From assembly GCA_947258905.1 (NCBI GenBank), contig CAMYKF010000088.1:4705-34863 (forward strand): 30,159 nucleotides of DNA. The letters run 5' to 3'. The DNA is from an uncultured Pirellulaceae bacterium. Lineage in GTDB: Bacteria; Planctomycetota; Planctomycetia; Pirellulales; Pirellulaceae. The position numbers and the translations under genes were made by a program. Numbering within the stretch: position 1 is the first letter of the stretch; every line of letters starts with the position of its first letter. Of the stretch, positions 24,967 through 30,159 are shown one piece after another. The notes beneath the pieces are model-generated. The model was not told the DNA's origin and searched no databases. It saw only the letters and a program-made list of their open reading frames with translations.

Positions 24967-26019
24967 TCATTCCCTGGCGTCCAGACCGTAGTCCTTGAGC
25001 TTCTTGTGAAGCGTATTGCGGTTAATGCCCAGACGCTCGGCCGCCCTGGACTTGCTCTTGCAGGCCTGCATGACCTGGATGATTAGTTCCCGTTCCACCG
25101 GGTTGACGATTTTCTCATGCAGCTTGTCATTGCCGTTGGCCGTGGAGAGTTCGTGGAACACAAACTCGCGAATCAGCTTTTTGGGATCGCCCGTGGGATA
25201 TACCGCGTCAGCTGCCGCCTTCTTTTGCTGTGTGACGGTGCCGGGCAGCAGATCGATCGTCAACTCGTCGGCGTCAGACAGAATCACGGCCCGCTCCACA
25301 TAATTCTGCAGCTCGCGTACGTTGCCCGGCCACGAATAGCTGCGCAGTGCGTCCATGGCCGCCGGCTGCACGCGATTCACACTGCGACTATTTGCCTGGT
25401 TGTACTGGGACAGAAAATGATCGACCAGCAAGGGAATGTCCTCGCGGCGATTGCGTAGCGGCGGTAACTGGATCGGCATCACGTTCAAGCGCCAGAACAA
25501 ATCGGCGCGAAACCGGCCTTCGGAAACCTCCTTGTATAAATCCAGATTGCTGGCCGCGATGACCCGCACATCAACACGCATGGTACGCGTATCGCCAACA
25601 CGCTCGAATTCCTTTTCCTGCAGCACCCGCAACAACTTGACTTGCAGCATCGAGGATGTGGAGTTGATTTCATCCAGGAAGATCGTGCCCATATGTGCCG
25701 CTTCGAAACGGCCCGTGCGATTGCCGACGGCACCGGTAAAGGAACCGGCCACATGACCAAACAACTCGCTCTCCAGCAAACTTTCGGTCAGCGCGCCGCA
25801 GTTAACGCGTACCAGCGGTCCACTGGCGCGCTGGCTGTGCTGGTGCAGGGCCGTGGCGATCAGTTCCTTGCCCGTACCGGTCTCGCCCAGCAACAGTACC
25901 GACGCCATGCTTTGCGCGGCGCGATGCGTCAAATCAGTGACTTGCTGCATCACCCTGCTTTTGCCGATGAGTCCGGCAATTTGCGGCTGGTCGGGGTTGC
26001 GGGAACGGGTCGTGTGCAT
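24967..26019 (-). CDS. Sigma-54-dependent activator without receiver domain (AAA+ and Fis HTH)
   Basis: This is a 350-residue bacterial enhancer-binding protein. The AAA+ domain begins almost at once (AGLIGKSRVMQQV, residue 15). It has Walker A GETGTGKE (45-52), the sigma-54 contact loop GSFTGA (92-97) where GAFTGA is usual, Walker B GTIFLDEI (111-118), and arginine residues in RFRADLFWRLNV and PPLRNRREDIP. WPGNVREL is at about 230-237. A Fis-type helix-turn-helix closes the protein (AAERLGINRNTLHKKLKDYG, 326-345). There is no N-terminal receiver, GAF or PAS domain, so control may come from a separate protein or from expression level. It should activate sigma-54 promoters by ATP hydrolysis. 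It lies between the HEAT-like gene and the 752-residue secreted protein gene. Confidence 0.92.
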   Translation of the reverse strand: MHTTRSRNPDQPQIAGLIGKSRVMQQVTDLTHRAAQSMASVLLLGETGTGKELIATALHQHSQRASGPLVRVNCGALTESLLESELFGHVAGSFTGAVGNRTGRFEAAHMGTIFLDEINSTSSMLQVKLLRVLQEKEFERVGDTRTMRVDVRVIAASNLDLYKEVSEGRFRADLFWRLNVMPIQLPPLRNRREDIPLLVDHFLSQYNQANSRSVNRVQPAAMDALRSYSWPGNVRELQNYVERAVILSDADELTIDLLPGTVTQQKKAAADAVYPTGDPKKLIREFVFHELSTANGNDKLHEKIVNPVERELIIQVMQACKSKSRAAERLGINRNTLHKKLKDYGLDARE

Positions 26020-26148
26020 GGCCGGCGTGGCAGATCAGCGGGTGAACAGAACGCGGTTCATTGTAGCAGTCCTGAAATCCGGCCCAACGCCTAATTGGCC
26101 GGGAGAAAGTGCAGGCGAGGCGAGACCCTTCGCTGGCCAAACAAGACT

Positions 26149-26172
26149 GCCGGGCGAAGGGCCTCGCCCGGC
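26149..26172. repeat. Perfect 9-bp palindromic repeat
   Basis: GCCGGGCGA (26149-26157) pairs with TCGCCCGGC (26164-26172) around AGGGCC. A nearby segment at 26120-26132 (CGAGACCCTTCGC) can pair with 26154-26166 as an alternative stem with one mismatch. It lies just after the HEAT-like gene in the transcription direction, so it may act as a terminator or be an interspersed repeat. Confidence 0.6.
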
Positions 26173-26191
26173 TACATCCATGAGCTTGCGG

Positions 26192-28498
26192 CTAATTCAA
26201 ACGCTTTTCGATGGCGTCCAGCAGATAGCCAAGAATCTGTTGGGTTTCCGGCGGCTCATCGGCGCTGGCGTTGTACCGATCGTACTGGATCTGAATATCG
26301 TCGGTCTTCAGCAGTAGTCCGTGAGTGCGAACGGCATGAGCAAAGGCCTCGGCGGCCACGCGTCGCAGGGAGGCGGGCATCTGGATATTGCTGGCTGTGT
26401 TCACCAGTCGCAGCTGTGCCGCGGGCGTGCCGATCTCACCCAGCAAACGACAGGTTTCGGCGGCTGCCGCCGGCGTACCCAGCGAACGCATCAGCAGGTC
26501 CTGGTGACCGGTGAGGTCAAAGAACGGGTAGCGGTCGGCCTGCCGGGCGTACTGGCCCAGATAACTGAGTGCCTGCACGGCGTTGCGATTTCGTTCCGCC
26601 TGGGTGGCATCGGTGTACGCAGCACTTTTGCGCAGGTTGTCAATCTGGCGGGCGATGACCAGATCGTCCGTGATCATGGGAGAAGCCAGTACGTTGGCGA
26701 ACCGGGCAGCCAGTCGTTCGGCGCGACCCAGGTTGTGCGGTTCGACCAGCAACAGAATGGGCACGCGCCGCGTCCGTGAACTGGCCCGGAATGCCTGGAC
26801 CAGCTCCGAGAAATTAGGTCGGTTCAATTTGTCGGTAATTACCAGCAATTGCAGATCGGGATCCTGACCGGCGCGCTCGAACAATTCGCGGCTGGTGCTG
26901 ACTCCCGATGCGTAAAAACCGCTGCGGCCAACCAATGCGGCGAGGGTTCGCGCCCGCTCGGGATTGACATGACCTACCAGTGCCGTGGGAACACCCGTGG
27001 AACGCGACAGGAACACAAGCGAATCGAGATAATTGCTGCTGCCCGCAAAGGGCTTGTCGGGGTCGATTTTGTGAATGGCATCGGTGGCAGCCTGCAGCAG
27101 CCGCACCGAACCGAAATCCAGTGCGCGGACCAGCGGACTGGCCGCCCCATTTTGCGAATCAACAAACGACTTGTCTGCGAGTTTGCCCAGCACTTCGCAA
27201 GCTGCGATTGCTGCCGGAACGCGTTCCATTTGCAGGGCATCGTCGAGAATCTGCAACGCCAATTGCGGTTCCATCGTACCGGCGAGGGTATTCACGACGA
27301 CTTCCGGCATGGGCTCTTGCATCCCCGCAGTCAATTTGGCGGATTCCATTCGTGCCAGCCAGTACAAACGCTGGTAGTCGTCGCGGGTCGGATCGAGTTC
27401 GATTAAATCCTTGGCCCGGCGAAAGCCGCGAATCCGCGCTACGGTGCGTGACGTCAACCAGGACGGAACCATGCGTCGCGACTTGGGGTCCCACCGCCAC
27501 CACTTGACCAGATCGTTGGCATCACGGTCCAGCACGACTTCGTCCATCAGGTACTCGCGGGCCGAGCGATACAGCCGCGATTCGATATCCTTGCGGGCGG
27601 GGGCTGCACCTCCCGACAATTGTTCCAGCGAACGCTTGGCCACTTCGCGTTGCAACGACGTGCTGGCACTGGACAACAGCGGAGCCATCAGCGTTTCCAG
27701 CGAATCGGGCGTGGCGACGTTGCGTAACAGGTACAAAGCCTCGACCTGCAATTTCAGGCTGTTGGAACGCCATGCAGCCAGCAACGGACCCTCGGCATCA
27801 CTGCCAAACCGGGCAATCGCCTCGCGTATTCTCGACCAGTGCGGTTTGAATTCTTCCTTGACCAGCGTTTCCACCAGGGCGGCGGCTCCGATATCCCCCA
27901 GCAGCTTGAGATTGTCCAGCGCTTGGCTGCGCTCGTAGAGGTCGTCGTTGGTGACTTGTGTGACCAGAGTCGCAATCCGTTGTTCGTCGTTGGCCCAGGC
28001 CTCGGCGCCATCAACCACTCGCCGGCCCAATTCGCGGCCGCCGGGTTGCAGACCCGGGCGTACGCCGATCCGGAACAGCTCATCGGGTCCTGCATCGCGG
28101 TACAGCTGAAACAACTGCTCGTTGCTCAGTTCCATCGCGGCCACCTGATCCAGAAACGGTCTGGCCAGGTCATCTCGATCGAGATTCAACAACAATCCGA
28201 TCACGCGGACGATCTCTTCCGGCGTGCGGGGATTGGAATTGACGATGATTCGCGTCGTGTTGTCCAGCGGCGCCGTCAGCGCCGGTTCGCCTTCGCCGGG
28301 TTGCCTGGCGGGCGCGGGTGCCGGGGCCACTTCGGGTTCCGCCGCCGGTTCGTCAAAGGGACTGGCGGTGTTGAAAGGATTCTCGTCCTGCGACGAGTTG
28401 TTCTCGAAGGGATTGTTTTGGCCTGCAGCCGTGCCGGCAAGTGCCAGCCAGCAAACCGCCAGAGGCAGGACTAGTCGATGGAAAACGGCTGGTTTCAT
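26192..28498 (-). CDS. Secreted HEAT-like repeat protein
   Basis: This is a 768-residue protein. Residues 1-26 are a signal peptide (LAVCWLALAGTAAG/Q). A low-complexity linker follows with repeated NPF-type units (NNPFENN, ENPFNTA, SPFDEP) and an Ala/Pro tract to about residue 80. The rest is mainly helical, with paired-helix units typical of HEAT-like repeats: ERSQALDNLKLLGDIGAAAL, HWSRIREAIARFGSDAEGPL, KLQVEALYLLRNVATPDSLE, LEQLSGG. Near the C-terminus is a Rossmann-like stretch (DPDLQLLVITDKLNRPNFSE). The domain probably mediates protein contacts in the periplasm. No enzyme motif is visible. The gene is upstream of the sigma-54 activator on the same strand, separated by 172 bases that include a palindrome. 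Confidence 0.82.
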   Translation of the reverse strand: MKPAVFHRLVLPLAVCWLALAGTAAGQNNPFENNSSQDENPFNTASPFDEPAAEPEVAPAPAPARQPGEGEPALTAPLDNTTRIIVNSNPRTPEEIVRVIGLLLNLDRDDLARPFLDQVAAMELSNEQLFQLYRDAGPDELFRIGVRPGLQPGGRELGRRVVDGAEAWANDEQRIATLVTQVTNDDLYERSQALDNLKLLGDIGAAALVETLVKEEFKPHWSRIREAIARFGSDAEGPLLAAWRSNSLKLQVEALYLLRNVATPDSLETLMAPLLSSASTSLQREVAKRSLEQLSGGAAPARKDIESRLYRSAREYLMDEVVLDRDANDLVKWWRWDPKSRRMVPSWLTSRTVARIRGFRRAKDLIELDPTRDDYQRLYWLARMESAKLTAGMQEPMPEVVVNTLAGTMEPQLALQILDDALQMERVPAAIAACEVLGKLADKSFVDSQNGAASPLVRALDFGSVRLLQAATDAIHKIDPDKPFAGSSNYLDSLVFLSRSTGVPTALVGHVNPERARTLAALVGRSGFYASGVSTSRELFERAGQDPDLQLLVITDKLNRPNFSELVQAFRASSRTRRVPILLLVEPHNLGRAERLAARFANVLASPMITDDLVIARQIDNLRKSAAYTDATQAERNRNAVQALSYLGQYARQADRYPFFDLTGHQDLLMRSLGTPAAAAETCRLLGEIGTPAAQLRLVNTASNIQMPASLRRVAAEAFAHAVRTHGLLLKTDDIQIQYDRYNASADEPPETQQILGYLLDAIEKRLN

Positions 28499-28810
28499 TG
28501 ATTCATTTATCGACTGGCCCGAATAGCGAATTCAACATCCGGGTTGACGGTTTGATTGTGCGAGCCCGTTTTCGGGCCTGCGGCTCCGTTACCGCGCGCA
28601 ACCCTGCCGTGGCAAATTCAGTGCGATCCGTCAGGTCCCATGATAAACAGGCGACTTGCAAAGTGCTGTCCCGGGACGGATTTTTTTCCAGGTCACGAAG
28701 CCCTCGCCAGTCACCATGTGATACCACCGAATCGGTATTTTCGGCATAACTGCAACCCGGAGTGTTGCAGGCTAGCACAATCCATATGGCCGCACTTCGC
28801 CGAGGCCCTC

Positions 28811-28816
28811 TATAAT
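28811..28816 (+). promoter_or_regulatory. Putative -10 element for parA
   Basis: A perfect TATAAT lies 165 bases before the parA ATG. No TTGACA-like hexamer is at standard spacing. If used, the transcript leader would include the double palindrome at 28828-28953. Confidence 0.35.
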
Positions 28817-28827
28817 CCGGGACCGAT

Positions 28828-28953
28828 GTGGGGCAGGATTCCAGCCTGCCATGGATCTTACCTCGGCAGGCAAGACGCCCTCCCCACGGCGACGGCGGGC
28901 TGGACGCTCGTCCCATGAGACGCGAAAACGGCAGGCCAAATGCCTGCCTCCAC
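28828..28953. repeat. Paired inverted palindromes (BIME-like) in the parA leader
   Basis: The left unit (28828-28850) is GTGG, GGCAGG, ATTCCAG, CCTGCC. The right unit (28930-28953), read on the minus strand, is GTGGA, GGCAGGC, ATTTG, GCCTGCC. Each forms its own hairpin, and the two are in opposite orientation about 80 bases apart. This layout resembles bacterial REP/BIME elements. A third GGCAGGC lies between them at about 28864. Confidence 0.6.
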
Positions 28954-28975
28954 GATGGAAAAAGGAGTTTCCTCG

Positions 28976-29821
28976 ATGACCAGGGCCGCACGCACGATTG
29001 CGATCATCAACCAAAAAGGCGGAGTGGGCAAAACGACTTCCGCCGTCAATCTCAGTGCCGCACTGGCGGCCAACGGCCAGCGAGTCTGGCTGATCGACCT
29101 GGACCCGCAAGCCCACGCGTCGCTGCATCTGGGGCTGTCGGTGCTCGATGGCGAAGCCTCCATCTATCAGGTACTGACGGAACAGACACCGATCGCCGAA
29201 GTGCGGATGCGGGCCTGCGACAATTTGTGGGTCACCCCGTCGCATCTGGATCTGGCGGCTGCGGAAATGGAACTGGCTGGCGAAGTCGGTCGCGAAATGA
29301 TTCTGCGTGATCGCCTGGCGAGAGACGCCGCGGAATTCGATTATGTGATCCTGGATTGCCCGCCGTCGCTGGGTATCCTCACGACCAATGCACTGACCTG
29401 TTCCAGCGAAGTCTTCCTGCCGTTGCAACCGCACTTTCTGGCCCTGCATGGACTGAGCAAATTGCTGGGCACCATGGACATCGTCGCCAAAAGACTCAAC
29501 CGCGGTTTGAAACTGTCCGGTGTGCTGTATTGCATGGCGGAGACTTCAACACGTCTGGCCAATGAAGTAATGGGGGATGTGGATGAGTTTTTCCAGCGGG
29601 AAAGGCAGCAGCGAACGATCTGGGCCGGAGCCAAAATTTTCGATACCAGGATTCGCAAGAATGTGCGGTTGGCTGAAGCTCCCAGTTTTGGCCAGTCGAT
29701 TCTGGAATACGCACCAGCTTCCCATGGCGCCGAAGACTACCGGGCTCTGGCCAGCGAGGTGTTGGCGATGCAGGTCGATACGGCAACGATGCGCGAGCAC
29801 CTGAACCGCCGCGCCGCCTAG
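28976..29821 (+). CDS. parA: ParA/Soj-type chromosome partitioning ATPase
   Basis: This is a 281-residue ATPase; the ATG at 28976 is preceded by AAGGAG at a spacing of nine, which decides the start over 28940. The deviant Walker A motif KGGVGKTT (14-21, signature Lys14) is followed by LIDLDPQAHASLHLGL (Walker A') and ILDCPPSLGILTTNAL (Walker B). The C-terminal half has RLNRGLKLSGVLYCM and IRKNVRLAEAPSFGQSI, typical of chromosomal ParA/Soj. It binds DNA non-specifically and positions ParB-parS complexes. ParB normally follows, but the 338 bases after this gene hold no coding region. An orphan ParA-like protein with another cargo is possible. Confidence 0.93.
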   Translation: MTRAARTIAIINQKGGVGKTTSAVNLSAALAANGQRVWLIDLDPQAHASLHLGLSVLDGEASIYQVLTEQTPIAEVRMRACDNLWVTPSHLDLAAAEMELAGEVGREMILRDRLARDAAEFDYVILDCPPSLGILTTNALTCSSEVFLPLQPHFLALHGLSKLLGTMDIVAKRLNRGLKLSGVLYCMAETSTRLANEVMGDVDEFFQRERQQRTIWAGAKIFDTRIRKNVRLAEAPSFGQSILEYAPASHGAEDYRALASEVLAMQVDTATMREHLNRRAA

Positions 29822-29832
29822 CGGAGTTCCTT

Positions 29833-29872
29833 CTTCCTTGGGGAGAATCCCAACGCGCCGGGAGAAGGCCGG
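29833..29872. repeat. Interspersed palindromic repeat, copy B
   Basis: This 40-base element lies 12 bases after the parA stop. Its final 29 bases match copy A (13269-13312) at 26 positions, and it begins with a shorter hairpin (CTTCC/GGGAG-type). Both copies follow a plus-strand gene in the same orientation. Confidence 0.55.
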
Positions 29873-30124
29873 GTCCGCGAATCCCGCTCGTGGTCGCGTA
29901 GCTTTGCATCTTGCGCTACAGGTTTGAGCCTCACCCTCTCTCGTGTCGGCTGAGCTCACGGCCGAAGCCCGAGGCACTGCCCTTTAATTCCCATTTGGGC
30001 CAGGAACTTGTGAGCCGCAGGGCGCTAGTGCAACAAACAGTATTTTCTGTTCCACCAAAACAAAAGCTTTCCCAACTTACCCTCCCGTTGGGGCTCTTCG
30101 GGGAATTTAGTGGCAAATTCTCGT

Positions 30125-30145
30125 GACCCTCCCGCCGGGAGGGTC
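30125..30145. repeat. Perfect 9-bp palindrome at window end
   Basis: GACCCTCCC (30125-30133) pairs with GGGAGGGTC (30137-30145) around GCC. The unit CCCTCCC also occurs at 30080. It may be a terminator for a gene beyond the window or an interspersed repeat. Confidence 0.5.
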
Positions 30146-30159
30146 GCCAATCCCGACCT

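Larger units (their letters stand above)
28499..28975. other. Divergent intergenic region between HEAT-like gene and parA
   Basis: These 477 bases contain a small hairpin GCCCG-TTTT-CGGGC (28564-28577), a TATAAT at 28811-28816, and a paired inverted palindrome element (28828-28953) before parA. A 162-codon minus-strand frame (28503-28991) crosses the parA ribosome site and lacks family or signal features, so I do not call it a gene. Confidence 0.6.
29822..30159. other. Repeat-rich non-coding region after parA
   Basis: No supported gene is seen in these 338 bases. They hold a second copy of the interspersed repeat (29833-29872) and a perfect 9-bp palindrome near the right edge (30125-30145). 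The motif ACCCTCCCG appears twice (30079 and 30126). Confidence 0.6.

Noticed and set aside
28503..28991. 162-codon minus-strand frame upstream of parA
   Set aside because: It crosses the parA ribosome site and start and two palindromic repeats, and has no signal peptide or family motif.

Overview
The window looks like a chromosomal segment from a planctomycete, probably of the Pirellulales type. This is inferred from gene content: a thioredoxin-like protein with a C-terminal SHD1-type domain, large secreted proteins of planctomycete style, a very divergent DnaA, an extended PstA, and small palindromic repeats between genes. No taxonomic marker such as rRNA is present. No tRNA, rRNA, CRISPR array, insertion sequence or phage gene was found.

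Region 1 (1-4857, minus strand) is a phosphate-starvation cluster transcribed phoR-type sensor kinase -> pstS -> pstC -> pstA. The pstA gene runs off the left edge of the window and carries a long hydrophilic domain after its first membrane helix. Region 2 (5016-10647, plus strand) holds a secreted thioredoxin-like/SHD1 protein whose reading frame contains one in-frame TGA exactly at the first Cys position of its CxxC motif. It is followed by two NfeD-type membrane proteins, a YugP-type zinc metallopeptidase and a small His-rich secreted protein. Region 3 (10951-13230, plus) is a 759-residue single-pass coiled-coil protein.

Region 4 (13419-20644, minus) is the replication-origin neighbourhood: cysteine desulfurase -> dnaA -> probable oriC -> dnaN -> dciA (DUF721) -> gyrB -> small membrane protein. 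recF is missing from its usual place. Divergent from this block on the plus strand, scpB is followed directly by a gene for an extremely acidic Asp/Glu protein (20905-22178). Region 5 (22566-28498, minus) has a HEAT-like secreted protein, a sigma-54 activator without a receiver domain, and a large secreted protein of unknown function. Region 6 (28976-29821, plus) is a ParA-type ATPase with an unusual double-palindrome leader, followed by repeat-rich non-coding DNA.

The strongest candidate for something undescribed is the likely selenoprotein at 5016-6167. The TGA at 5169-5171 gives a U-A-P-C motif in a thioredoxin fold, and a 7-bp stem-loop begins 12 bases after the TGA with a UGGA apical loop. 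The second is the dnaA/dnaN intergenic region, which has paired TTATCC boxes in an 11-bp inverted repeat, three TGTTGAT motifs, an AT-rich stretch and TAG-type triplets. It sits next to a DnaA that lacks domains I-II and has altered Walker B and DNA-box-recognition residues.
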